From Micromonospora zamorensis (lineage in GTDB: Bacteria > Actinomycetota > Actinomycetes > Mycobacteriales > Micromonosporaceae), in assembly GCF_900090275.1 (NCBI RefSeq), contig NZ_LT607755.1:6324001-6388000 (forward strand): a DNA stretch of 64,000 nt. Reading direction: 5' to 3'. A model generated the notes under the pieces. That model was not told where the DNA came from. It was given only the letters and a program-made list of their open reading frames with translations, and made no database searches. Positions 16,805-26,121 of the stretch are shown here, piece by piece. Position numbers and translations under genes: made by a program. Each line of letters starts with the position of its first letter. Within the stretch, counting starts at the first letter, position 1.

Positions 16805-16890
16805 TGGTGGGGATGGGGGGAGTTGAACCCCCACGCCCTTTCGGGCACACGGACCTGAACCGTGCGCGTCTGCCATTCCGCCACATCCCC
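16805..16890 (-). tRNA. tRNA-Leu(CAG)
   Basis: An 86-nt class II tRNA including an encoded CCA (16805-16807). Acceptor arms GGGGATG and CATCCCC pair, the anticodon loop TTCAGGT gives CAG, the long variable arm is typical of Leu, and the T-arm reads GGGGG-TTCAACT-CCCCC. In mycobacteria a tRNA-Leu also lies beside fhaA, as here. A likely -10 element (TACAGT on the minus strand, 16908-16913) precedes it. Confidence 0.95.
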
Positions 16891-16972
16891 GTGGCACGAC
16901 CCGGAACACTGTAGCCGCCCCGGTCCCCCTGTCTCCAGCGGGCCTCGGGAATACTACGCTGTCCCTGGCGCT

Positions 16973-16999
16973 CGCCACGAGCGGTTACCGTTCGTGGCG
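16973..16999. promoter_or_regulatory. 27-bp near-perfect palindrome upstream of fhaA
   Basis: Two 13-bp arms (16973-16985 and 16987-16999) around a single T, with one mismatch; the centre reads CGGTTACCG. It lies in the divergent gap between tRNA-Leu and the fhaA-pknB operon, about 125 bp before fhaA, and looks like an operator for a dimeric regulator. Confidence 0.6.
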
Positions 17000-17124
17000 G
17001 ACGAAAGATTAGCACGACAGTCCCGGCCCTTCCGAGCGGGTCGAGAGCAGCCGGCCGAGCGGCGTGTGAGCTGCGCGCGCGCCGGCCGGATACCATCATG
17101 TCCTCGGGACCCGAGGAGGAGCCG

Positions 17125-17886
17125 GTGAGCGTGCTGCAACGCTTCGAGAAGCGTCTGGAAGGCCTGGTCGAAGGGGCCTTTGCCAAGGTCTTCAAAGGGG
17201 TGGTCCACCCCGTGGAGATCCTCAACGCCATGCAGCGGGAGGCCGAGGCGCACAAGGCGATCCTGGCCGGTGGGCGCACGTTGGTGCCCAACCGCTACGT
17301 GATCGATCTCTCGCCGTTCGACCACAGTCGGCTGGCGCCGTACGCCGCTGCGCTGGCCCAGGAGTTGGCCCAGTCGCAGGCGGAGTTCATCGGCGAGCAG
17401 GCCTGGACTGTCTACGGCGACGTGATCGTCGAGATCGAGCGAGGCGAGGGCCTGGACACGGGCATGTTCCGTGTCACGGCCGAGGTCTACACCGGCGGCG
17501 AGGTCGCCCCGGTGTCGGCACCCGGCTACGACGCCGGCCCGCCCGCCTACCCCGCGTACGACCAGGGCGGTGGCTACGGCCCCCCGCCTGGGCACGGTGG
17601 CGGTCGCAACGTGCGGCTGGTCTCCGGCGACGGTCGCACCTACCCCCTCCAGATGGGGTCGACGGTGATCGGTCGCGGCGACCAGGCCAACCTGCGCCTG
17701 CCCGACGTCGGCATCTCCCGGCGACACGCCCGGCTGGATTTCGACGGGGGCCAGGTCGTGCTGACCGATCTGGGGTCGACCAACGGCACCATGGTCAACG
17801 GGCAGCGGGTCTCCGCCGTCGCTCTGAACCCCGGTGACATGGTCCAGCTCGGCACCACGACGCTGACCTTCCGCGTGGACGGCTGA
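17125..17886 (+). CDS. fhaA: FHA-domain protein FhaA (DUF3662 + FHA)
   Basis: A 253-residue cytosolic protein and first gene of the kinase/cell-wall operon. An N-terminal DUF3662 domain (about 1-125, VLQRFEKRLEGLVEGAFAKV) is followed by a Gly/Pro/Tyr-rich linker and a C-terminal FHA domain (about 165-253) with GRG, SRRHA and DLGSTNGT phosphothreonine-binding motifs. In mycobacteria FhaA binds phosphorylated MviN/FhaB and regulates peptidoglycan synthesis. The GTG at 17125 is chosen because GAGGAGGA lies at 17113-17120. fhaB follows 6 bp later. Confidence 0.93.
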   Translation: MSVLQRFEKRLEGLVEGAFAKVFKGVVHPVEILNAMQREAEAHKAILAGGRTLVPNRYVIDLSPFDHSRLAPYAAALAQELAQSQAEFIGEQAWTVYGDVIVEIERGEGLDTGMFRVTAEVYTGGEVAPVSAPGYDAGPPAYPAYDQGGGYGPPPGHGGGRNVRLVSGDGRTYPLQMGSTVIGRGDQANLRLPDVGISRRHARLDFDGGQVVLTDLGSTNGTMVNGQRVSAVALNPGDMVQLGTTTLTFRVDG

Positions 17887-17892
17887 CCCGCC

Positions 17893-18378
17893 TTGCCGGA
17901 ACTGGTCATCACGGTTGCCCGGTTCGGGTTCCTGATCCTGCTGTGGATCTTCGTGTTCACGGTGGTCGGCGTGATCCGGCGGGATCTCTTCGCGGGCGCC
18001 CGGTCCGGTCGTCTGGTCGCCGCACCACGCGCGGTGGGAGCCTCGACCGGGCAGGGGGCGAAGCCGGCGAAGGTGAAACGGGGCAGGGCGGCGCACCAGA
18101 TGGTGGTGACGGCCGGGCAACTGGCCGGCACCAGGATCACTCTGGGTGAAGCGCAGATCACCATTGGTCGGGCCGAGGACTCCACCCTGGTCATCACCGA
18201 CGACTACGCCTCCGCGCGACACGCCCGGCTCGTGCCACGTGACGGGCAGTGGTACGTCGAGGACCTTGGCTCGACTAACGGCACGTACCTCGATCGCGCT
18301 AAGGTCACCGGACCAACCCCCGTCCCCCTCGGCGTGCCGATCCGGATCGGCCGCACTTCCCTCGAATTACGGCCATGA
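17893..18378 (+). CDS. fhaB: Membrane-anchored FHA protein FhaB
   Basis: A 161-residue protein: an N-terminal helix (about 5-27, ITVARFGFLILLWIFVFTVV), a basic linker, and a C-terminal FHA domain (about 75-161) with IGRAEDS, SARHARL and DLGSTNGTYL. The start is an unusual TTG at 17893, supported by the conserved MPELV beginning of the family. It recruits proteins phosphorylated by PknA/PknB, including division proteins. It overlaps pstP by ATGA. Confidence 0.92.
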   Translation: MPELVITVARFGFLILLWIFVFTVVGVIRRDLFAGARSGRLVAAPRAVGASTGQGAKPAKVKRGRAAHQMVVTAGQLAGTRITLGEAQITIGRAEDSTLVITDDYASARHARLVPRDGQWYVEDLGSTNGTYLDRAKVTGPTPVPLGVPIRIGRTSLELRP

Positions 18379-19844
18379 CTCTGACCCTGCGCTATGCGGC
18401 CCACAGCGACCGCGGTCTGATCCGAGACGGCAATCAAGACTCCGTCTACGCCGGGCCGCGGCTACTCGCCGTTGCCGACGGCATGGGCGGTATGGCCGCC
18501 GGTGACGTCGCCAGCAACATCGTCATCGGTGCCATGGCGCCGCTCGACGAGGACGTCCCGGGGGACGCCCTCGTCGATGCGTTGCGTTCGGCCGTCGGCA
18601 CCGCCAACCAACAACTCCGCGACACGGTGGACGCCAACCCGCAGTTGGAGGGGATGGGCACCACACTGACGGCGACCCTCTTCACCGGCAGCAAGCTGGG
18701 AATGGTCCACATCGGTGACTCGCGGGCCTACCTGCTGCGTAACGGCGAGTTCGCGCAGATCACCAAGGACGACACCTACGTCCAGATGCTCGTCGACGAA
18801 GGCCGGATCAGCGCAGAGGAGGCGAGCAGCCACCCGCAGCGGTCGTTGCTCACCCGAGCGCTGGACGGCCGGGACATCGACCCGGAGTACTCGGTGCGCC
18901 AGGTTCTGCCCGGCGACCGGTACCTGATCTGCTCCGACGGCCTCTCGGGTGTGGTCAGCGCCGAAACCATCGGCGAGACCCTGCGGGAATACGTCGACCC
19001 GCAGAAGTGCGTCGAGCGGCTGGTGCAGCTCGCGCTGCGCGGCGGCGGTCCGGACAACATCACGGTGATCATCGCCGACGCGACGGATCAGGACATCGTG
19101 GAGGCGACCCCCATCGTCGGCGGCGCCGCCGCCCGCGACCGGGGCATGGCGACCTCCGCGGACGACTCGACCCCGGCCGCACGGGCATCGGCGCTCTCCG
19201 CGCCGCGCCCGCCCGCGCCGGAGGAGCCGGCAGCATCGGACGACGAATCGGACCGGCCGAAGCGCCGCCCGGTGCGGACCGCAGCCATGGCCCTGGCCCT
19301 GCTGATCATCGTGGGCGGAGCAGCCTTCGGCGGCTGGACGTACACCCAGCGGCAGTACTACGTGGGAGCCACCGACGAGGGCCAGGTCGCCGTCTTCCGT
19401 GGCGTCCAGGGTCAGATCGCCGGGATGGACCTCTCCGCCGTGCACCGGCGCAGCGGCACCCGACTGGACGACCTCACGGTCGCCGCGCAGGACACCGTCA
19501 AGGTCGGCATCCGGGCCAAGAACGAGCCGGACGCCGAGCGTCAGCTCGCCGAGCTGACCAGCGACACCCCGAGCAACCCCAACCTGAAGCCGCTCTGTCC
19601 CCTCGACCCGACCGGCACGGTGGGCGGCACTCCGACGCCCCCGTCGACTGGCACGACGCCGACCCCGAACGGCAGCCCGAGCGCCGATGCGTCGGTGACC
19701 CCCAACGGGGTTGCCAGCGCAAGCCCGACCGTCGGTGCCACCGACGCCGTCGGTGCGACCGGCCCGACCACCACACCCGACGTCACGCCCTCCGATTCGG
19801 CCACACCGGCGCTCGACCCGGCCGGTTGCCGGTCTCCTGAGTGA
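18375..19844 (+). CDS. pstP: PP2C serine/threonine protein phosphatase PstP
   Basis: A 489-residue membrane phosphatase that reverses PknA/PknB phosphorylation. The PP2C domain (about 1-240) holds metal-binding Asp residues in SDRGLIRDGNQDS, VADGMGGMAAGD and SDGLSGV. A helix at about 303-325 (MALALLIIVGGAAFGGW) precedes an extracytoplasmic domain of about 90 residues and a Pro/Thr/Ser-rich tail of about 80 residues, longer than a minimal PstP. It overlaps fhaB, and rodA begins 30 bp downstream. Confidence 0.95.
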   Translation: MTLTLRYAAHSDRGLIRDGNQDSVYAGPRLLAVADGMGGMAAGDVASNIVIGAMAPLDEDVPGDALVDALRSAVGTANQQLRDTVDANPQLEGMGTTLTATLFTGSKLGMVHIGDSRAYLLRNGEFAQITKDDTYVQMLVDEGRISAEEASSHPQRSLLTRALDGRDIDPEYSVRQVLPGDRYLICSDGLSGVVSAETIGETLREYVDPQKCVERLVQLALRGGGPDNITVIIADATDQDIVEATPIVGGAAARDRGMATSADDSTPAARASALSAPRPPAPEEPAASDDESDRPKRRPVRTAAMALALLIIVGGAAFGGWTYTQRQYYVGATDEGQVAVFRGVQGQIAGMDLSAVHRRSGTRLDDLTVAAQDTVKVGIRAKNEPDAERQLAELTSDTPSNPNLKPLCPLDPTGTVGGTPTPPSTGTTPTPNGSPSADASVTPNGVASASPTVGATDAVGATGPTTTPDVTPSDSATPALDPAGCRSPE

Positions 19845-19874
19845 GCGTCGGCTGAGATCCAGAGGACTCCACCC

Positions 19875-21365
19875 GTGACCGTAGCGGCCACACCGGCACC
19901 CTCGCCCGCCACCGCGGGCGAGCAGTCCGGCGTACGCCTGGCGCGGTCGCGCCGCAACGCCGAGCTGTCCCTGCTGCTGCTCGCGATGGTGCTGGTGGCC
20001 GCGTACGGGGCGACCGTCGAAGCGAACCTGCTGGACACGGTCACCCCGGATTTCTGGATGCCCGCAGCCGCGCTCGGTGCGGTCTTCCTCGGGTTGCACC
20101 TGGTCATCCGGTTCCTCGCCCCGTTCGCCGACCCGGCCCTGCTGCCGGCGGTGGCCCTGCTCAACGGGCTCGGGGTGGGCTTCCTGCGTCGGATCGACCT
20201 CGGCGACGCCCCGGTGCCCGAGCGCGAGAGCCTGGCCATCTTCGCCGGGATCGGGGGGCGGCAGCTCGCGTGGACGCTCGCCTCGGTGATCCTCGCAGCC
20301 GGGCTGCTCGCCCTGATGCGCGACCACCGGTCGATCTCCCGGTACGCGTACACCCTGGGGTTGGCCGGCATCGTGCTGGTGATGCTCCCGGCGGTGCTGC
20401 CGTCGAGCATCTCCGAGATCAACGGTGCGAAGCTGTGGGTCCGGGTGGGCGGTTTCTCCATCCAGCCGGGTGAGTTCGCCAAGCTGGCGCTGCTGGTGTT
20501 CTTCGCCTACTACCTGGTCCGCAAGCGCGAGGTGCTCTCGCTGGCCAGTCGACGCTTCCTCGGCATCGACTTCCCCCGTGGCCGGGACCTCGGCCCGGTG
20601 GTCGGCGTCTGGTTGGTCAGCCTCCTCGTCCTGATCTTCGAGAAGGACCTGGGCACCTCGCTGCTCTACTTCGGCATGTTCGTGGTGACGCTCTACATCG
20701 CCACCGAACGGGTCAGCTGGCTGCTGATCGGCCTGGTCCTCTTCTTCGGCGGCGCCTATCTCGCCTACGTCCTCGGTTCGACGGTCGGCGGGCCGTTCGC
20801 CAACTTCTACGTGCGTGCCGAGATCTGGCTGGACCCGTTCGCCGACCCGACCGACAAGGGCTACCAACTCGTCCAGGGGCTGCTCGCCCTTGGCACGGGC
20901 GGGCTCTTCGGTGCGGGGCCGGGCGGCGGCCAGCCGGAGATCCTGCCCGAGGTGCAGAACGACTTCATCTTCGCCGGCCTCGGTGAGGAGCTCGGCCTCT
21001 TCGGCCTCTCCGCGCTGCTGGTCGTCTACCTGCTGATCGTGGAGCGAGGGTTGCGTGCCGCGCTCGCGGTCCGGGACTCGTTCGGCAAGCTGCTCGCCGG
21101 CGGTCTGGCGTTCACCCTCGGCCTCCAGGTCTTCGTGATCGTCGGTGGGATCAGCAAGCTCATCCCGCTGACCGGTCAGACCACCCCGTTCCTGTCCGCC
21201 GGTGGCTCGTCGTTGATGGCCAACTGGTTGCTCATCGCGGTGCTGCTGCGGGTCTCCGACGGAGCCCGCCGGCCGGTGGGCGGGAGCACCAGCAAGGCTG
21301 CCCGACCCACCGGTGGCCGGCCCGAGCAGCTGCACGGTGCTCCCACGGAGGTGATCAAGCCGTGA
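19875..21365 (+). CDS. rodA: SEDS-family peptidoglycan polymerase RodA/FtsW
   Basis: A 496-residue polytopic SEDS protein that polymerises glycan strands from lipid II together with the class B PBP encoded next to it. Family sequences include WVRVGGFSIQPGEFAKLALL, EKDLGTSLLYF, the DKGYQLVQGLLALGTGGLFG segment and the C-terminal IPLTGQTTPFLSAGGSS. GTG start at 19875. The GTGA overlap with pbpA fits stoichiometric expression of the pair. The C-terminal tail (about 470-496) is soluble. Confidence 0.95.
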   Translation: MTVAATPAPSPATAGEQSGVRLARSRRNAELSLLLLAMVLVAAYGATVEANLLDTVTPDFWMPAAALGAVFLGLHLVIRFLAPFADPALLPAVALLNGLGVGFLRRIDLGDAPVPERESLAIFAGIGGRQLAWTLASVILAAGLLALMRDHRSISRYAYTLGLAGIVLVMLPAVLPSSISEINGAKLWVRVGGFSIQPGEFAKLALLVFFAYYLVRKREVLSLASRRFLGIDFPRGRDLGPVVGVWLVSLLVLIFEKDLGTSLLYFGMFVVTLYIATERVSWLLIGLVLFFGGAYLAYVLGSTVGGPFANFYVRAEIWLDPFADPTDKGYQLVQGLLALGTGGLFGAGPGGGQPEILPEVQNDFIFAGLGEELGLFGLSALLVVYLLIVERGLRAALAVRDSFGKLLAGGLAFTLGLQVFVIVGGISKLIPLTGQTTPFLSAGGSSLMANWLLIAVLLRVSDGARRPVGGSTSKAARPTGGRPEQLHGAPTEVIKP

Positions 21366-22867
21366 ACGCACCACTGCGCCGCGTCGGCGTTGTCGTCATG
21401 GTCCTGTTCGGCCTGCTCTTCGCGAACCTCAACTGGGTTCAGTTCCAGAAGGCCGACGAATACCGCACCAGCGACTACAACGGTCGGGTCCAGGTCGCCG
21501 ACTACAAGAGCAAGCGCGGCAACATCGAGGCTGGTGGCACCGCGCTGGCCACCAGCAAGGAGACCACCGGCAAGCTGAAGTTCCAGCGCACCTACCCGGG
21601 CGGCGCGAAGTACGCACACGTGCTCGGCTACAAGCCGGTCAACCTCGCCGAGACCGGCATCGAGCGCGTGGAGAACGACTTCCTGGCCGGCACCAGCGAC
21701 AATTTGATCGGCGACCGGTTCAAGGACATGTTCACCGGCGACGACACCGGTGGCGGCAACGTGCTGCTCACGCTCTCCAAGCGGGCTCAGGACACGGCGT
21801 ACGACCAACTGCGCAACAACCAGGTGGGGGCGAAGAAGGGCGCGGTGATCGCCATCGACCCGCGTACCGGCGCCGTTCAGGCGCTGGTCTCCATGCCCAG
21901 CTTCGACCCGAACCCGCTGGCCAGCCACGACGGCAGCGAGGCAACTGCGGCGTTCAACAAGCTGGAAAAGGACCCGGACGGCCCGCTGAAGAACCGCGCG
22001 CTCTCCGAGACGCTGCCGCCGGGCTCCACCTTCAAGATCGTGGTCGCTGCGGCAGCGCTGGAGAACGGGATCAGCAAGACCACCCAGATCCCGGCCGGAT
22101 CCACCTGGACCCCGCCCACCTCGGGCAGCCCGATCCGCAACGCCGCTGCGTCGATCTGCCCGGAGCCGAAGGTGACCCTGATGGAGGCGGTCACCGAGTC
22201 GTGCAACACCGGTTTCGCCCAGCTCGGTGTGCGGCTCGGTGCCGAGACCCTCAAGGAGAAGGCCCGGCAGTTCGGCTTCGAGCAGGAGGACCTCACCGTC
22301 GGTCAGCTCGGCGAGGGGGGCCTGCGCACGGAGGCCAGCCGGACCGGGGACATGCAGAACCCCGACGGCAGCACCGACCCGGCCGCGCTGGCCCAGTCCT
22401 CGATCGGCCAGAACAACGTCCGGATGACCCCGCTCGAAGGCGCCATGATCGCCGGTGCGGTCGCCAACAACGGCAGCCAGATGCGGCCGTACCTGGTGCG
22501 GCAGTTGCTCGCTCCGGACCGGACCACCAGCTACTACACCGCCAGCGCCCGTGAGCTGCGCCAGCCGGTCGACGCGCAGGTCGCTACCGACCTGCGCGAG
22601 ATGATGGTCAGCGTGGTCGAGAACGGCACCGGGCGGAAGGCCGCGATCAACGGCTACACGGTCGGTGGCAAGACCGGCACCGCGCAGTCCGCTCCGGACC
22701 GGCCCGACCACGGTTGGTTCATCGGCTTCGCGCTGGACAAGAACGGCACTCCGGTCTCCGCGGTCTGCGTGATGTTGGAGCAGGCCGGCTCCGGCGGCAG
22801 CGCCGAGGCGGCCCGGATCGCCGGGCAGGTCATGAAGGCCGCCATCGCCGACCCCGGGGGTCGCTGA
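21362..22867 (+). CDS. pbpA: Class B penicillin-binding protein PbpA
   Basis: A 501-residue transpeptidase with an N-terminal membrane anchor (about 8-25, VGVVVMVLFGLLFANLN), a pedestal domain and a C-terminal transpeptidase domain. Catalytic motifs: STFK near residue 222 (PPGSTFKIV), SCN near 279 (ESCNTGF) and KTG near 436 (VGGKTGTAQ). It cross-links peptidoglycan in partnership with RodA; in mycobacteria it is needed for normal cell division and is a PknB substrate. It overlaps both neighbours: GTGA with rodA and TGATG with pknA. Confidence 0.95.
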   Translation: MNAPLRRVGVVVMVLFGLLFANLNWVQFQKADEYRTSDYNGRVQVADYKSKRGNIEAGGTALATSKETTGKLKFQRTYPGGAKYAHVLGYKPVNLAETGIERVENDFLAGTSDNLIGDRFKDMFTGDDTGGGNVLLTLSKRAQDTAYDQLRNNQVGAKKGAVIAIDPRTGAVQALVSMPSFDPNPLASHDGSEATAAFNKLEKDPDGPLKNRALSETLPPGSTFKIVVAAAALENGISKTTQIPAGSTWTPPTSGSPIRNAAASICPEPKVTLMEAVTESCNTGFAQLGVRLGAETLKEKARQFGFEQEDLTVGQLGEGGLRTEASRTGDMQNPDGSTDPAALAQSSIGQNNVRMTPLEGAMIAGAVANNGSQMRPYLVRQLLAPDRTTSYYTASARELRQPVDAQVATDLREMMVSVVENGTGRKAAINGYTVGGKTGTAQSAPDRPDHGWFIGFALDKNGTPVSAVCVMLEQAGSGGSAEAARIAGQVMKAAIADPGGR

Positions 22868-24279
22868 TGCTGAGCCCCGGCGTTCAGCTCGGCAACCGCT
22901 ACCGTCTCGACGAGCGGATCGCCAGCGGCGGCATGGGCGACGTCTGGCGCGGCACCGACCAGGTGCTCGGCCGGACGGTCGCGGTCAAGAGCCTGCTGCC
23001 CGCGCTGCTCGACGACCCGGACTTCGCCGAGCGGTTCCGCGGTGAGGCTCGCACCATGGCCACCATCAACCATCCGGGCGTGGTCGACGTCTACGACTTC
23101 GGCAACGACCAGCAGATCGCGTTCCTGGTCATGGAGTACGTCGAGGGCGACGCCCTGTCGTCCACGCTGAGCCGGGTCGGCCGGCTCACCCCGGCCCGGA
23201 CGATGGCCCTCGTCGCCCAGGCCGCGGACGCGTTGCACGCGGCGCACGAGAAGGGCATCGTGCACCGCGACGTGAAGCCGGGCAACCTGCTGGTCCGGCC
23301 GAACGGCACGCTGGTGCTGACCGACTTCGGCATCGCCCGCTCCGACATGGTCGGCCAGCTCACCGCCGCCGGTTCGGTGCTCGGCACCGCCTCGTACATC
23401 TCGCCTGAGCAGGCCACCGGCGGCGTGGCGACCCCGGCATCCGATGTGTACGCGCTCGGCGTTGTCGCCTACCAGTGCCTGGCCGGTCGGCGCCCGTTCG
23501 AGGGTGACAACCCGCTCGACATCGCGATGCAGCACGTGCGGGAGAAGCCCCGGCCGTTGCCCGCCGACATCCCGCCGCAGGTGCGCCAGGTGGTGGAACG
23601 GGCGCTGGCCAAGGACCCGGCCGCCCGGTGGCCGAGCGCCGCCGCACTCGCCGGGGTCGCCCGCCAGCTCAAGGTCACGCTCTCCCAGCAGGCCAGAGCC
23701 GGTGGCAACTCCGGGCCCGTCTCCGTGGCGCCGGCATCGCCCGCCGCGCCCGGCCGGGCCCAGGTGCCGCAGGCACACCAGATGCGCCCACCAGGCGCCC
23801 GCCCACCGGCCGCCGGGCCGAGGTCGACAGCGGTCGCGCCAGCCCAGCAGCAGCCGCGCCCCACCGCCGTCGCGCCGGCAGTCCAGCCCGCCCGGCCGCC
23901 GATGGCACCGAACGGGTATCCGCGCGGCGCCGCCTCGGTGCCGTCGGCACCGCCCCGCCAGGAACACTCACCGGCGTACGTCCGGCAGGCCGGCCCGTCG
24001 GTGCCGTCGCCCGGTCCCCGCCGGTCCCGGCCCGGGATGGTCCTTCTGGCCATCCTGCTGGCCGTGCTGGTCCTACTCTGCTCCGGCGTGATTTCCTACA
24101 ACCTGCGGAAGCAGTCGCAGGCCGGTGAACACGCCGGGATGACTCCACGTGCCGTTACGTCCGGCGCGCTACGACTCGACGGGCGCGACGATCCGACCCG
24201 AACGTCGTACCGTCGGGAGGTACGACTCCAGCCGGGCTACGGCGGGACGACGACGAGCGAAGGACGACAGACGCGATGA
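22867..24279 (+). CDS. pknA: Serine/threonine protein kinase PknA
   Basis: A 470-residue receptor-type kinase. The catalytic domain (about 11-275) has the glycine loop IASGGMGDVW, Lys41, HRDVKPGN (Asp135), DFG (Asp153) and SPEQ. A Pro/Ala/Gln-rich juxtamembrane region of about 115 residues precedes a helix (MVLLAILLAVLVLLCSGVIS), and a tail of about 55 residues follows without PASTA domains. PknA regulates cell shape, division and peptidoglycan synthesis together with PknB. The ATG at 22867 shares its first base with the pbpA stop; the open frame back to 22714 is a shadow of pbpA. Confidence 0.95.
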   Translation: MLSPGVQLGNRYRLDERIASGGMGDVWRGTDQVLGRTVAVKSLLPALLDDPDFAERFRGEARTMATINHPGVVDVYDFGNDQQIAFLVMEYVEGDALSSTLSRVGRLTPARTMALVAQAADALHAAHEKGIVHRDVKPGNLLVRPNGTLVLTDFGIARSDMVGQLTAAGSVLGTASYISPEQATGGVATPASDVYALGVVAYQCLAGRRPFEGDNPLDIAMQHVREKPRPLPADIPPQVRQVVERALAKDPAARWPSAAALAGVARQLKVTLSQQARAGGNSGPVSVAPASPAAPGRAQVPQAHQMRPPGARPPAAGPRSTAVAPAQQQPRPTAVAPAVQPARPPMAPNGYPRGAASVPSAPPRQEHSPAYVRQAGPSVPSPGPRRSRPGMVLLAILLAVLVLLCSGVISYNLRKQSQAGEHAGMTPRAVTSGALRLDGRDDPTRTSYRREVRLQPGYGGTTTSEGRQTR

Positions 24280-26093
24280 CAGCGCAGGCCCGCCTGCTCG
24301 GTGGCAGGTACCAGGTCGGCGAGCTGCTCGGCTACGGCGGCATGGCCGAGGTGCACCGCGGTCGCGACCTCCGGCTCGGTCGGGACGTCGCGATCAAGAT
24401 GCTCCGTACCGACCTGGCCCGGGACGCGACGTTCCAGATGCGATTCCGTCGGGAGGCGCAGAACGCCGCCTCGCTCAACCACCCGGCGATCGTGGCGGTC
24501 TACGACACCGGCGAGGAGACCGCGCCGACCGGCGAGACACTGCCGTTCATCGTGATGGAGTTCGTCAACGGGCGGACCTTGAAGGAGGTCCTCGGCGCCG
24601 AGGGGCGGTTGCAGCCGCGCCGGGCGTTGGAGATCTGCGCCGACATGTGTGCGGCCCTGGAGTTCAGCCACCGGCACGGCATCATCCACCGCGACATCAA
24701 GCCGGGCAACGTGATGCTCACCCAGACCGGCCAGGTCAAGGTGATGGACTTCGGCATCGCCCGCGCGCTCGCCAGCGGTGCGACCACCATGACGCAGACC
24801 AGCGCGGTGATCGGCACGGCGCAGTACCTGTCCCCGGAGCAGGCGCGCGGCGAGGCCGTCGACGCCCGCTCCGACGTGTACGCGGCCGGCTGTGTGCTCT
24901 TCGAGCTGGTCTGCGGGCACCCGCCGTTCGTCGGGGACAGCCCGGTCAGCGTCGCCTACCAGCACGTACGGGAGACGCCGCCGACGCCGAGCGACATCAA
25001 CCCGGATGTCACCCCGGCGATCGACGCGATCGTCCTGAAGGCGCTGTCGAAGAACCCGCTCAACCGCTACCAGAGTGCTGGCGAGATGCGGGCCGACCTG
25101 CTCCGTGCCGCCGCCGGCCGGCCCGTGCTGGCCACCCCGGTCATGACCGAGGCGGAGACGGTGGCGATGGCGCCGGCCGCGGGCCGGGGCGGCTACCCGG
25201 CTCCCGCCGGTGGGCCCCAGACCGGGCAGATGGCACGAGTGGGCGATCCGCGCCAACGCAAGGCGTCCTCCTGGCTGATCGCGACGTTCAGCGCAGTCGG
25301 CGTGCTGGCGGTGATCGCCTTGGTCGCGGCCCTGCTCTGGAGCCAGCAGCAGGACAAGGCCAACAAGTCGGTGCCGGCCCTGGTCGGCAAGGACCAGGCC
25401 GCAGCGGTCGCCGCGATCAGCGGCGCCGACCTCCAACCGCGGGTGGGCGAGTCGGTCTTCACCAACGACTGCACGAAGAACACCGTTGCCAAGCAGGACC
25501 CCCCGCAGGGCACTCGGCTGAAGCAGGCCAGCACGGTGACCATCCAGCTCTGCGGTGGCAAGCCCGACGTGAAGATTCCACCGAATCTGATCAACGCGCA
25601 GTTCGACAACGTCAAGACCCAACTCGAGGGCCTGGGGTTGAAGGTCGACGAGAAGAATGTCGACAATCCCGCGCAGGAGGGCATCGTCCTCAAGCTGACC
25701 CCACCCTCGGGCACCACCGTCCCGCAGGACAGCAAGGTCACCGTCGAGGTCTCGAAGGGCAACGTCAACAAGGTGCCCAACGTGGTCAACTCCACCCGGG
25801 ACGAGGCCGCCCAGGAACTTCGCGAGGCGGGCTACAAGGTCGAGTTCCGGGACGGCGACGAGGTGCCGGCCAGCCAGGCCGGCCGGGTGCAGAAGCAGAG
25901 CCCCAACGCCGGCACGTCGCTGGCGAAGGACAGGACCGTGACCATCGAGATCGGCATCCCGGAGAAGGTCGTCGACCCGACGCCTACCGTGACGCCGTCC
26001 GGTACGCCGTCTGCCACGCCGACCACTCCCGGCAACGGGGGCGGCATAGGTCTGCCGTTCCCGCCCCCGCCGACCCGGCTCCCCGAGGACTAG
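24276..26093 (+). CDS. pknB: Serine/threonine protein kinase PknB with PASTA domains
   Basis: A 605-residue transmembrane kinase. The kinase domain (about 12-275) has GYGGMAEVH, Lys41, HRDIKPGN (Asp140), DFG (Asp158) and activation-loop Thr residues about 171-175 before VIGTAQYLSPEQ. A helix at about 332-352 leads to three PASTA repeats (about 363-570) and a Pro/Thr tail. Mycobacterial PknB has four PASTA repeats, so one fewer is seen here. The first repeat carries two Cys (NDCTKN and QLCGG). It senses muropeptides or lipid II and controls wall growth. ATGA overlap with pknA. Confidence 0.95.
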   Translation: MTAQARLLGGRYQVGELLGYGGMAEVHRGRDLRLGRDVAIKMLRTDLARDATFQMRFRREAQNAASLNHPAIVAVYDTGEETAPTGETLPFIVMEFVNGRTLKEVLGAEGRLQPRRALEICADMCAALEFSHRHGIIHRDIKPGNVMLTQTGQVKVMDFGIARALASGATTMTQTSAVIGTAQYLSPEQARGEAVDARSDVYAAGCVLFELVCGHPPFVGDSPVSVAYQHVRETPPTPSDINPDVTPAIDAIVLKALSKNPLNRYQSAGEMRADLLRAAAGRPVLATPVMTEAETVAMAPAAGRGGYPAPAGGPQTGQMARVGDPRQRKASSWLIATFSAVGVLAVIALVAALLWSQQQDKANKSVPALVGKDQAAAVAAISGADLQPRVGESVFTNDCTKNTVAKQDPPQGTRLKQASTVTIQLCGGKPDVKIPPNLINAQFDNVKTQLEGLGLKVDEKNVDNPAQEGIVLKLTPPSGTTVPQDSKVTVEVSKGNVNKVPNVVNSTRDEAAQELREAGYKVEFRDGDEVPASQAGRVQKQSPNAGTSLAKDRTVTIEIGIPEKVVDPTPTVTPSGTPSATPTTPGNGGGIGLPFPPPPTRLPED

Positions 26094-26121
26094 TCCGACG
26101 CCCTCGGGCTCGGTCATCGGT

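Noticed and set aside
18462..21374. A 970-codon open frame on the minus strand over pstP and rodA
   Set aside because: Shadow frame created by GC-rich third positions. The plus-strand genes have complete, recognisable domains, and the antisense product is low-complexity Arg/Gly/Glu/His sequence.
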